The position numbers and the translations under genes are program-made. Of a stretch of DNA of 31,953 nt, positions 22,173 through 31,748 are shown one piece after another (within the stretch, counting starts at the first letter, position 1; each line of letters opens with the position of its first letter). Source of the DNA: Beroe ovata (lineage: Eukaryota > Ctenophora > Nuda > Beroida > Beroidae). The stretch spans positions 167,058 to 199,010 of the forward strand of contig CAMPET010000036.1 in assembly GCA_946803715.1 (NCBI GenBank), in the 5' to 3' direction. The notes under the pieces were generated by a model. That model had not been told where the DNA came from and did not search any database. It saw only the letters and a program-made list of their open reading frames with translations.

Positions 22173-22700
22173 TTAGCTAGCCTTGTCTCTGTGCTCCAGC
22201 ACAACATGTTTCACAAAATCACTGACTCTATCCAGTGTTATGTCACAAACACCACACTTCAGAGGCCCCCACTTTGGGTGTTGTTCAATCATGTGCAAGT
22301 TATACAGCTCCAAACTCATGATACTCGTCTCTCCGCACACAGCACATGTAATGTTCCTATTGGTCACGTTCCACTGGTGTACTTCACTAGTCAAATGTTC
22401 AATAAACTTGCTCGATTTTGTATACACTCGGCCACAACTATCGCACACCGTCTTCACGTGATCGGCGTGTTTTCGCTCAAAGTGCTCGTAGTACTTCGCC
22501 ATATTCTCCAGGATTTTGACACAGAATTCACACGGTATCTCATGATATCGGGTCACGTGATCTTCCAAATGCGAGGATTTCCCAAACTTCTGAACACAGA
22601 ACCGACAAGTGTAGAGGTGTGTTAACTTTTTCCGCTTTCTGGGGTGATCATTTTCATCTGTTACTGATATCTCGTCTAGAATGATAAACTCTGATGCCAT
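22173..22700 (-). CDS. small C2H2 zinc-finger protein, five fingers, 175 aa
   Basis: Intronless. Five C2H2 units at C32/C35/H48/H53, C57/C60/H73/H78, C86/C89/H102/H108, C119/C122/H136/H141 and C149/C152/H165/H170. A basic patch PRKRKK (20-25) can act as a nuclear signal. The linkers between fingers are irregular and lack TGEKP, and finger 1 runs into finger 2 with only three residues between. Fingers separated this way often bind RNA or protein rather than tandem DNA sites, but the ligand cannot be told. Not a recognised orthologue; ctenophore- or lineage-specific origin is possible. The ATG lies 6 nt after a textbook acceptor (TTACATTTTTCAG), so its 5' UTR is either trans-spliced or contains a cis intron. 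Confidence 0.85.
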   Translation of the reverse strand: MASEFIILDEISVTDENDHPRKRKKLTHLYTCRFCVQKFGKSSHLEDHVTRYHEIPCEFCVKILENMAKYYEHFERKHADHVKTVCDSCGRVYTKSSKFIEHLTSEVHQWNVTNRNITCAVCGETSIMSLELYNLHMIEQHPKWGPLKCGVCDITLDRVSDFVKHVVLEHRDKAS

Positions 22701-22889
22701 GGCTAGCTGAAAAATGTAAGAATTAAGGGGAAATCGCTTTGGAGAAAAATATTCTCAAAAGTAAAAAGGGACAAAATATATCAACTACCAGTAAAGCTGC
22801 ATCAATATACCCGTTTTTCAGTACGATAAACAAGACTCATATAAAATGAATGTTTTAATAAACTGTTTGTATAATGTTACACACCTTAA

Positions 22890-23302
22890 TCTATAATATA
22901 AAGGAAGAAGGCACTTATAGGAAATCGGTTTTTTGTATACGATTATCTCGACCAAATGGAGTTGGGGAGCCGGGATTTTTTGCAAGGTGGTAGAAAAAAG
23001 GATTCCGCTTAGGACGATCATTCGATATTTTTGATTTAGGTCTTAGTTTTTTCGTAATCTGCGTCGGAAGTTTTGGGAAGAGATGCAAAAATCAATTATA
23101 GGGTGTAGCAGAAATTTGCATTTTACGCCGTTGCTATGCGATTAAGGAGTTGCACGTGCGAGTGAATGCGCGCGTATGGATGCGCTTCATTTCGTTGTTT
23201 CTTTGTTTTGAAACGTTTCAATTTTGATGCTCATTCAAATTAATTCGTTTTTCGATTCTTTCTTATATTCAGTGCAGCACGCCCACTTGACGGGCGTTCT
23301 AG
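22890..23302 (+). mobile_element. non-autonomous Helitron, copy 1 of a tandem pair
   Basis: 413 bp. It begins TCTATAATATAAAGG directly after an A and ends with CTAG. A hairpin (ACGCCC, 7-nt loop, GGGCGT; 23279-23297) stands 1 nt before the CTAG. 5' TC, 3' hairpin plus CTRR, no terminal inverted repeats and no target duplication are the Helitron signature. No Rep/helicase coding is present. Copy 2 begins at the next base. Confidence 0.8.
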
Positions 23303-23728
23303 TCTATAATATAAAGGAAAGAGGCACTTTAAGCGCGTGCGCAAATTACTCGACCAAATGGAGTTGGAGAGCCGGGATTTTTTGCAAGGTGGTAGAAAAA
23401 CCGATTCCGCTGTCGAACATCATTTCGGATTTTTGAATTAGGCCTTAGATTTTTTGTAATTGGCGCCGGAAGTTGGAAAAATTGCCGTGAAAATCAATTA
23501 CGCGACATAAGATAAGCTAATTGCGTACGCGTTGCTACGCGACGTTGGAGTTGCACGTGCATATTCATCAAAAGTGCGCGCGCGCCAATTTTTTGTCATT
23601 TCGTTGTTTCTTTGTTTTCAGACGTTTCAATTTTGATGCTTACTCATTCAAATACTTAATTTAAAATTTTTCTTCTTCACTGAGTATCCGAAACTCAGTG
23701 TAGCACGCCCACTTGACGGGTGTTCTAG
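23303..23728 (+). mobile_element. non-autonomous Helitron, copy 2 of a tandem pair
   Basis: 426 bp, head-to-tail with copy 1. Same 5' end (TCTATAATATAAAGG), same 3' hairpin with one G-T wobble (ACGCCC/GGGTGT) and CTAG at 23725-23728, followed by T. The A before copy 1 and the T after copy 2 agree with insertion into an AT dinucleotide. Blocks well conserved between copies include CTCGACCAAATGGAGTTG, GATTTTTTGCAAGGTGGTAG, GGAGTTGCACGTGC and TTTCGTTGTTTCTTTGTTTT; the regions between them have diverged. Confidence 0.8.
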
Positions 23729-23903
23729 TACCATAATAATAAAGTGCATTGATTCAATTGATAATCTAGCAAACGTGCAACAATAAGAAAAGAATTAACT
23801 AGAATTGATCCATTTCAACTGGAATTGGTTCATTAGGATCAACTGTATGCTGTAAACGGAGAACTATCTTCAAACAGGGCAGGTAGCAGAGTAATATTGA
23901 AAC

Positions 23904-23909
23904 TTTATT
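23904..23909 (-). terminator. AATAAA polyadenylation signal for NCBP2 (minus strand)
   Basis: TTTATT on the plus strand, 147 nt after the NCBP2 stop codon and before the Helitron pair. Confidence 0.5.
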
Positions 23910-24055
23910 TGGATTTCGAAGTATCGTATCCATAAGATTATCGTCATATAACTCGTCAGAATAAAGTTTGTCGACCTTATTACCTTATTCTATACATTGA
24001 GTAAAGTTCTTCCACTCAGCTGTTGAAAAGACAGGCATTGAACGATGAAGCAGCA

Positions 24056-25428
24056 TTACTCCATTGCCATGGAGGGCGGCAGTTGCATGCTGTGAGCATT
24101 AGTTGTCTCGAGCAATGTTTTTTGGATGAGGTAGCCGTAACCGCCACGACCATCGTCGAAATCTTGTCTGTAATCGTCTCTTATCTGCGGAGCATGCGAG
24201 TTGTGTCAACATGAAGTGCTGCCATTGCCCAATATGCAAACGCTGCATTTATTTCAAAATAAGGTGTCAGTGAACTATGCCGAATGAGTATACATTCGCC
24301 ACACATGTCTGTTCTGACGAACTGGTGTCAACGAATTTTATTATCAGCAATCCTACGTCTGTAGTGGTGTCAGTAAACTGTGACGTATGGGAACCAATTC
24401 GTCACAGGGGTCTGTTCTGACGAACTGGTGTCAGTGGATTCCTACGTCATAGTCATGCAGTGGTGTCAGCGTTCTGTGACGAATGGGTGTGTAACCGTCA
24501 CAGAGGTTTGTCATGACGAACTGGTGTCAACGAACTCCACTGTCAGCATGCTTTCGTCATAGTCATGCAGTGGAGTCAGTGTTCTGTGACGAATAGGTAC
24601 CTATTCGTAACAGACTAACAGAGGTCTGTTTTGATGACAGACGAACTTATGTGTCGAATTCCATCGTCAGCATTCCTACGTCATGCTTCTGTAGTGGTGT
24701 CAGCGAACTGTGACGAATGGACGTCCATTTTACATTTTTACACGTCAACCTGTCCCGACAACTAACCTGTCCACCACTTTTTCCCCTGCCGTACTGCCGA
24801 CCGTCCTCAAAACCCCAGTCCCAGTCAGTACGTATCTGCCTGTCGTCCAGTTTAGCTCCATTGAGGAACCTGATAGCTGTCTCAGCATCAGCCCTGTCAA
24901 AGTACTCCACGAAACAGAATCCACAGGGAGTCTTCTTTATCCTATCCAGACCCATGATGATTCGCTTTATGTCGCCTGCTTGTCTGAATACCTCGTGAAT
25001 CTGCTCCTCTGCATGAGACATATTGTGATTACCTATTATTATTTTCTTCATAGAGATTGACGGTATACTTAGAACTCGATCAATAAGAAGAACTGTATGG
25101 TGAACTGATCCTATGTTTCCATTTACCTGTGCTGTAAAAGGACAGATTCCCGATATAGAGTGTGGTACTTGTCAATAACTTCTGTTCTTGCTCATACCTG
25201 CTTCCCTGAATGAGATTTACTGTTGGTTCACAGCGAGAAGAGATTTATCAAAGTCAGGGTACAAGAGCAAACCTTGTATTGCTGATCCCTATATCTGCTA
25301 AGCTCAGCGCCCTTAGGGCCAATGACTCTAGCTCTCTTATTATGATTCCACCTTCCCCTGCCCCTGTGTGGGTAGGGTCTGAAGCCGCCTCTACTGTTAA
25401 AATGGGCCGGAGGAGTCTGTTCTGCCAT
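24056..25428 (-). CDS. NCBP2: nuclear cap-binding protein subunit 2 (CBP20) with RG-rich N-terminal extension
   Basis: Exons 25428-25273, 25205-25127, 25008-24767 and 24184-24056 give 201 aa; phases 0, 1, 0 all match. With NCBP1 it binds the m7G cap of nascent nuclear RNA and directs splicing, export and decay. One RRM: RNP2 LYIGNLSF and RNP1 CGFCFVEY. Cap-contacting residues of human CBP20 are kept: Tyr in LSRYRDQ, Tyr in TLYIGN, the two Phe of RNP1, and the RTDWDxGF and GRQYGRGxSGGQ segments. The last exon, [17 protein letters not shown], matches the human C-terminal cap clamp. Two oddities: about 30 extra N-terminal residues with RGG/RGRGR and a basic NLS-like NKRAR, and a divergent C-terminal tail after GGYG. 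The third intron (582 bp) is much longer than the other two (67 and 118 bp) and is filled with repeats. The ATG is 4 nt after the acceptor CAACCCACTCTAG. Confidence 0.95.
24308..24730. repeat. about 100-bp imperfect tandem repeat with palindromic cores, in NCBP2 intron 3
   Basis: Four units starting at about 24308, 24411, 24507 and 24625, each beginning near TCTGTTCTGACGAACTGGTG and containing TAGTGGTGTCAG and CTGTGACGAATGG; a half unit precedes them. Each unit has an inverted repeat (GTGACG...CGTCAC type). In unit 3 it has become the perfect 20-bp palindrome ACGAATAGGTACCTATTCGT (24589-24608), and in unit 4 AATGGACGTCCATT. Confidence 0.85.
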
Positions 25429-25615
25429 AATTCTAGAGTGGGTTGCGGTAATGAAAACTAAACTTGGATACAGATATAGAGTATGATGGATAATAGGATA
25501 AATTGGATGGAACGAAAAATATCATCCAAGAGATCAATAATGATATCATCGATCTCATCAATATATAATTTATATACAAAAATGAAACAATCAATAAAAT
25601 AACTCAAATAATATA

Positions 25616-26611
25616 TCAGGGGCTGAGGACTCCGCCATTCTCTTGTAACCATTTCAAAACGTGTGGAGTAAAATAACTTATCAAAATGTCTGCCCTAGCC
25701 CGTTTACAACTAAACAATGATTCACACACTATGTCCTTAAACTTACCCGACTTCTGCCCATAGTCATAAAGCATCACATATTCACCTGATACCTGATATA
25801 TCGCAAGAAGAAGATTTGGATGCTGTGTTTTGATTGACTTCACCATGTCTAGGTAAAACATTCCAGGCTTCACCATGACTATGTCTGCTCCCTCTGATAT
25901 ATCCCTCTCTGTTGTGAAGCTTCCCAACTCAGCACTTCCACATGGGAGCTGATAGGACTTCCTATCTCCAAAACTTGGTCCAGATTTACAAGCATCTCTG
26001 AATGGACCGTACATATTGGATGAAAATTTGCTGCTATAACTCATGATAGTTGTGCTATGAAAACCAGATTGAAGCAGTTTCTTTTTGATTTCAGCAATTC
26101 TATTATCCATCATGTCACTGGGAGCAACGACATGAGCACCTGCTTTGGCATAGGCTACAGCAACAGAGGCTATCCTTTCAATGGAAACCAAATTGTTTAT
26201 AGAGCTGTCTGGATTCAGGATGCCACAGTGACCATGTGATGTATATTCACATAAGCAAACATCACAAGCTATCAATAGCTGAGGGAAAGAGTCTTTAATC
26301 ACCTTAATCCCTTTAATGACTGGCCCATTTTCATCATCTGCACCAGAACCAAAACTGTCCTTTTCTTCAGATGAATTAAGGACTCCAAAAAGAAGTACTG
26401 AAGACAATCCTAGTTCACAAAGAGGTGCCAAATAATCTTGCAAATTGTCTACTCCAATTCTAAATACACCACTCATGCTTGGTATTTCTTCTAAAGATTT
26501 ACTATCCTCACTGATAAATAAAGGTAACATCATGTCTTTACATGTGATCCTGCTTTTATTGTTCCAGAAATTGCGCAAAACAGGATGTGATATCTTTGAA
26601 ATATGACTCAT
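25616..26611 (-). CDS. ALAD: delta-aminolevulinic acid dehydratase (porphobilinogen synthase)
   Basis: Intronless, 331 aa, the usual length. It condenses two 5-aminolevulinate molecules to porphobilinogen, the second step of haem synthesis, in the cytosol. Catalytic lysines: K195 in MSYSSKF and K248 in MVKPGM. Active-site zinc cysteines C119, C121 and C129 in CDVCLCEYTSHGHC place it in the animal/fungal Zn-dependent class. YGPFRDA, GDRKSYQLP, YQVSGEY and the Tyr of SYFTP are also in place. The lid loop is unusual: where most enzymes have GARGLALRA this one has GSAELGSFTT, losing two arginines (human 231 and 236). A sampled stretch is about 38% GC, against 45-50% in sampled NCBP2 and DDX27 exons. 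Absence of introns plus lower GC leaves open a retrocopy or acquired gene, but ALKBH8 and the zinc-finger gene are intronless too. It ends 187 nt before the NCBP2 start. Confidence 0.96.
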   Translation of the reverse strand: MSHISKISHPVLRNFWNNKSRITCKDMMLPLFISEDSKSLEEIPSMSGVFRIGVDNLQDYLAPLCELGLSSVLLFGVLNSSEEKDSFGSGADDENGPVIKGIKVIKDSFPQLLIACDVCLCEYTSHGHCGILNPDSSINNLVSIERIASVAVAYAKAGAHVVAPSDMMDNRIAEIKKKLLQSGFHSTTIMSYSSKFSSNMYGPFRDACKSGPSFGDRKSYQLPCGSAELGSFTTERDISEGADIVMVKPGMFYLDMVKSIKTQHPNLLLAIYQVSGEYVMLYDYGQKSGKFKDIVCESLFSCKRARADILISYFTPHVLKWLQENGGVLSP

Positions 26612-29126
26612 CTTCTTGATGCTAACTGTTCATAACACAGCTTATTCAATCAATAAAAATATTCCAAACATTTACAATCAAGGAAATACATGATTACTCA
26701 TAACATTACTAGGTACTTCATAGCCAGTCAATGTTTTCAGCTCCATAAGGGTCCATAAGCGTCTTTAAATTTCATCTACACAAAAGTGAAACTGAAATAG
26801 GTGAAATAAGTGGAGTGAATTAAGCCCCTACACTTCACACCACCAATCATACAACAGTTAAGGTAGAACAGATAGGGTCAGGAGTAAAGACAAGGCTCTT
26901 TCAGGGAGTTACTGCAGTTATGATCTGATGTAATGGGGGCCACTCCAGAACCAGAGGCAGGTATTGCACAGCACCCAACTTGGTGTGATTAATTTGGATC
27001 ATGCTGCTCACCACCATGCTGCTCACCACCATGTCACCATGTTCACTTTAATGGATCTTGTAGGTGTTCTAGTGCAAAAAAATGAATAAATTATTCTACT
27101 GGATTATATACCAGATATAATCTACGCATTTTTATTAGCTCTACGGAAAACTCTTGTCCACAAATTCTTTATCAATTGAATTTATTTCTGACTATGTTTA
27201 ATTTGAAAATTGAATGAATTAACTGAAATACAGTTATGAAATGTCAAAAAAGGCTAAGTGCCCTCAAAAACTGGTACCAAGGATCAACTGGGATTGCTTT
27301 TGTCAGCCGGGACCAGTGACCACGACCAGGACTGAGATTGGTAAAAATTACCTGGATATGCCCGGACCAGGATTATAACCAGGACCAGGACTGTAACTGG
27401 GACCTGGATTTTGACTGAGACCTGAACTGAAAAATTTTCCACAAAATTCTTGAAAAAGTGTGCGGTAATCATCTATGCTTCAATTATACAAGTAAAGACA
27501 ATTTAGAAATTTCATGATTACCAATGAGCCAGAACTAAATGTCTCCAAATCGGCACTATCAGCATGGGACAGGAGATTAGCAGCCGCAGATCAGACTTGA
27601 CGTTAAAAGGTCAGGCAGAACAACACAGAAACAATGTCTTATCACCTTGGTTGCACCGGGTATGAGCACTTTTTAGCAGGCTTTTTAGCAGCCTTTTTAG
27701 CAGGATCACATTCTATGACAAAAAATTGAATATCAAAATCACCAGAGCCTACAAGTTTGCCACACTGCTCAGGCACATTGACAGGGAAAACTGGGACCTC
27801 TGGGAGGAAAACTGGGACCTCTGATGAAAATTTACAAGGACCCCAGCTCCTGATTATAGATGTTTTTTTGGTTTTCTTTCAGTGCCTTTGAATATCTCAT
27901 ATCAGGACAGTGCCCTAAAACCACTATATTTCCATTGCTATGACAAACAATAAAAGCCATATATTCTGCAATATGCTTCAGATGATTGAACATTGTAGAC
28001 AGTAATACAAAGTCAATTAAATCAAACCCACACACTTTTTCTGCAATATACAATTCAAATCTAATGCCTCAGATTATCACATTTTCATCAGTTTTTCATT
28101 TTTGCATAACTTTTTTGCTCCTCTTATTTTTTGTAACTGTGATATTTTCTTTAATACCAGATTTTGTCTACAACACTCTATTTTTGAAAAAATTTTCCTG
28201 GTAGTGACAGACCAGGAATCAAAACAGATGAATCCGTAGTGTGGATAAGCTTGTAAGATTTACCTACATCCACTGCCATCCTCTGTGGCAAATGATTGCG
28301 CCATAAGTTGGCAAAAAGATATGTGGGTGTCAATGAACTATCAGTAAGGTTGAGGCCGGAATGTTTAGAGAGTAGAGATGAACTTGTTTTTTTGATTTAG
28401 AGTTAAGTCTTAAACATTATAGAATCGGCACCTGGTGATTCCCAGGAGATGAGAGAAATCATGGTGAATCCTGAGGACGAATAAAAAGCAATCTATAGAT
28501 GCAAACAATGTGTTAACCTTGATCATAAGGTTTAGCTTCTCTCAATATGGAATATATTCACATGATTGGACATTGTACTTTGTAGATTAAGACTAAGTAA
28601 ATAGACTCAAATAAAGAAATGAAAAGAATAGGATAGAGACAATGGACGCATTGGATCATGATGCTATGTGAAGCTGGAAAGTGGAAGGGTAAGTCTCATC
28701 AGAATAAAACATGATCTTGACCATCCTATTGCCCTCAATCCCAAGTTCAGACAGATAACATTAATTCAATAGAACTAATGTTTGCCATGAAATCTATAGT
28801 AGACGGCCAATTAGTTTACCCATGGCTTTTCAGCGCGCATGGTTTCTTCGCGCGGTTCGGCGGTACATATTGATGGAAGGCGCCGGCGCGCGCTCAAAAT
28901 TCGTTTGAATTAATAATTCTATCTTCAAATTGAACATTTTTCTATTCAAGTTGTGTTAGTGCCTTTCAGCACTGGATATACTTACATTTTCCTTGTATTA
29001 ATCATTGTGATATTGTAACTTATGTTGCTACTTATGTTGTAAAACTAAAAGTGTACTTTGTATGTGCTTGATGCTTGAATGTTNTAGTCATCTCAGATAT
29101 TCAAGCATGTTTCTCTATTCTCGTGT
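26612..29126. other. gene-poor AT-rich interval
   Basis: Contents: an 18-bp duplication at about 27002-27036 (ATGCTGCTCACCACC), degenerate GGACCAGGA-type repeats at 27290-27430, two overlapping minus-strand open frames at 27642-28053 (listed separately), and a short CpG-rich patch at 28830-28900 (GCGCGC, CGCGCGG). Base 29084 is N. The upstream region of ALAD lies at the left end. Confidence 0.5.
27642..28053 (-). pseudogene. overlapping open frames with histone-tail-like PAKK repeat; possible decayed gene
   Basis: Frame 1 (to 27832) follows an acceptor-like TTGTATATTGCAG and reads FNHLKHIAEYMAFIVCHSNG and NIVVLGHCPDMRY before a stop. Frame 2 (27878-27642, 78 codons, no ATG) reads EVPVFLPEVPVFPVNVPEQC, GSGDFDIQFFVIECD and then PAKKAAKKPAKK before its stop. 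The lysine repeat comes from a 12-bp unit (CTTTTTAGCAGG on +, 27669-27704, three copies) and resembles linker-histone tails. Neither frame has a recognisable domain. They could be one gene broken by a frameshift, or two chance frames. Very AT-rich. Confidence 0.25.
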
Positions 29127-29224
29127 TTGTAGGATTTTACCAGCTACAGTCGGTGCGCGCAATTTTCATTCCGCCCTTGCCAGGGATAAAATCCCACCAG
29201 CAAGGGTAGGGTGAAATCCTACAA
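29127..29224. mobile_element. 98-bp MITE with 15-bp TIRs and 9-bp target-site duplication
   Basis: Terminal inverted repeats TTGTAGGATTTTACC (29127-29141) and GGTGAAATCCTACAA (29210-29224) differ at one position. The direct repeat TTCTCGTGT flanks both sides exactly (29118-29126 and 29225-29233). Inside is a second inverted repeat, CCCTTGC (29174-29180) with GCAAGGG (29200-29206), enclosing GGGAT/ATCCC. A 9-bp duplication is typical of Mutator-like (MULE) transposition. No coding capacity. Confidence 0.8.
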
Positions 29225-29233
29225 TTCTCGTGT

Positions 29234-31180
29234 GTACTATTCAATCTGCACTGGTAATGTTAAATACTTTATGTTTCAGGCTTGCGTCAGATAGATCATT
29301 GTCAGATTTTATCTGACCTCGGTTTTCGCACTCATCACACTAAAACATGAACATAGCTGACAAAGCAAAAAGAAGAAGATTCCGACACATGATTATTGTA
29401 ACTGAAGTACAAGCTGGAACTGGAAGTACAAGTACAACTACAAGTGAAGTAAAAATCACATTTCACATTTCATTTTCAGTTCCAATTCCATTTCCAACAA
29501 ATCGAGTATTTCAATTTACCAAAACCATGACTTTCGTCTCTGATCTCGTTATCTATGGTCCATGGGGTTCTGACCACAAAAATGATATCAGATTGTAAAC
29601 AGAACACATCTCGTTTAAGAAAAAAGGGGGTTTGGCAAATGATGACGTCAGCATGGGGGAGGGGGTTAGGGAAAATGAAACATGACCTGTTAGTGAAGTG
29701 ATGACAAGAGGGGGGAGAGGGTCATAAATGGGCCAAAAAGTGATGACGTCATATATCAACATGTAAAATAAAAATTCAAATTTTGTCGTATCGAACAACC
29801 AGTGAAGCACAAAGTAATGCAATTGCATGTGTAACTTTAAGGGTAGCGTTAAACGTACCACATAGCACCCACACACACACACACACACACTGACACACAC
29901 ACACTCAAACACATGCACACAAACATTGACAGTTGCCACAAACACACACACACACAGAGACACTCAAACACGCACACACACGTACACACACATAAACACA
30001 CACCACGCGGAACGCCCCCTCACGGAGCAATGTGTTACCGCACAGTACTCGTCGAGCAACGTGGCACTTAAAGATGAGATGGTATAACAACCCCTCCGAT
30101 ACATTACTCAGACATCACAGGTTGACATGTAGGCAATATTCGATAATGGATATCTGGACACTCTGAATTATTGAAGCTGCATTATCGTATTCATCATTCA
30201 TCAGCTCGTTTCCTTTGATTTTGTTCGCCTTCATCATATCAGTATACACATCTCAATTTAATTTAGAATTATTTTGACCTGATTTCATTCCCAAATGTTT
30301 ATATTATAGTAGATGCCTCTTGATACTCATACTGGACGATGAAATGAGTATTGTTGGTCCTACATTTGTTTTCACAGTCACTCTGATTCTGAACAACAAT
30401 CTAGGCCAAACAAAGCTATTGTATTACACTTACAGTAAACAGCATTACTCGTACTTATACTGAAAAGAAAAAACTTCTTTCTACACTTTACAATGTTCTT
30501 TGTTATCTTTTTACTGTCTTCATAACAGCCGGGGAGAATTATCTTATTCCAGTTCCAATGCCTTCCAATAATTGCAGGAAAAAAGGTTATTTGAACCGCC
30601 CTAAATCAAATACAATTACATCATAGTATACCTACATTGTGTATTGTATAATGTATCTATCAGTATTGAGAATGTGACAAAAAGAGCACAGTACAAAGCT
30701 GATGACCACACCCTGACTAAGTATGATGCAACATGCCCGCACGAAATTGAGGTGCTACACTTAGCTGCTGCAGATTTATTATTGCTGTTGAACGCCCTAA
30801 TGATGACTGAATAATTACTTCAGATAGTTTGTCATTATGATTACTCTCAGATAATTACCTTAACTTATAACTGTGCGCTTTTTATTCAAATTGCAGAATC
30901 CTTCATCAAGCATTTTCCAACTACAAAATTGAACAATAGTAACCTGTTGCTCACAGTGGAACGCTTAGTACATGAAGTAATAAGCATAAAGACACGTGTC
31001 AGTGGATTTTTGTTCACTGTGCGTTTGCAATGAATTTCAGTTTCACTGACTTCGTCAGAATTTCAGACTGTCGAATGATATGCCGCGTTCTTTTTTCGGA
31101 AAACCGCACTCGTTCCTTATCGGGTCATGTAATTTTTCTCCGATTTTCCTAGAAAACGCTTGATTCATGTTTCAGCAGCG
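29234..31180. other. gene-poor interval with CA-rich repeat
   Basis: Holds an (AC)20 run at 29871-29890 continuing as interrupted CA-rich DNA to about 30002. A low-complexity frame at 29347-29598 (GTGSTSTTTSE) derives from short TACAAGT-type repeats and is not a convincing gene. The rest is AT-rich and featureless to me; its 3' end should contain the promoter of the next gene. Confidence 0.5.
29871..30002. repeat. CA-rich microsatellite cluster
   Basis: A pure AC stretch of 20 bases followed by interrupted ACACAC blocks (GAGACACTCAAACACG and similar) over about 110 bp. Confidence 0.9.
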
Positions 31181-31748
31181 ATGAACTATGCACACGGCAC
31201 TCAATCTCACTTGAGTGATAATGAACTTTTTACCGAGCTGTTCAATACATTTCTGGGAGACGACTCAATAGTGAGTAAACGCTCATGCAAGTACTGCAAA
31301 ATACAGCGAATCCAGTATTTTCATATTGGTACTATAACTCGAAAAAGGCGACATTACACACTTTGGAAGTTGCATAACTTAAGCATCGCATATTCTAGAT
31401 TCAGCACTATTAACCGAACAGTTTGTGCAATGGGTAGTAGGTCTAACTTTAGTTCTCATGCATTTGTAATCGGTACGTACAAAATGGTACGTGCACGGTG
31501 CGGTATAATTGGTACGCGTAAACTGTAGAGGTGTAAGCTGTAAGAGGGTAAATTAAAATAGTGTAAAGAAAGTAACTCACAGTTACCCATATCAGGACGA
31601 GTGTCTGAGGAAAGCTGAACTACTGACATACACTGCTAAGGATGCTAAGAGATCGCGCTGTGAATCCGGCGACACGAGGTGCAATAGACCGGGAACCAAG
31701 CGGAAAATAACGGTCAAACCCGAGCCTTACAGCTACCAATATGATTGC
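31181..31748 (+). CDS. 5' exons of an unrecognised gene, cut by the window end
   Basis: Exon 1, 31181-31270, begins MNYAHGTQSHLSDNELFTEL and ends FLGDDSI at the donor GTGAGTAAA (phase 0). Exon 2, 31596-31748, follows TTACCCATATCAG and reads DECLRKAELLTYTAKDAKRS, then RPGTKRKITVKPEPYSYQYD and Cys, ending at GTGAGTATT (phase 0). Total so far is 81 aa; the rest lies beyond the window. An alternative acceptor at 31582 extends exon 2 upstream but needs a phase-2 partner. The first part is acidic and hydrophobic (like an activation domain); the second is basic with four Cys in total. A transcription-factor N-terminus is a guess only. The ATG is 5 nt after the acceptor CATGTTTCAG, the same arrangement as in the minus-strand cluster. 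Confidence 0.6.

Noticed and set aside
24023-24214. 63-codon plus-strand frame
   Set aside because: Antisense of the last NCBP2 exon, which is firmly identified by homology.
29347-29598. 83-codon plus-strand frame (MNIADKAKRRRFRH...)
   Set aside because: Low-complexity translation generated by TACAAGT and TTTCCA-type repeats; no splice context or domain.
29871-30002. Regular CA-rich array as a possible CRISPR-like structure
   Set aside because: Simple dinucleotide repeat without spacers, in animal DNA.
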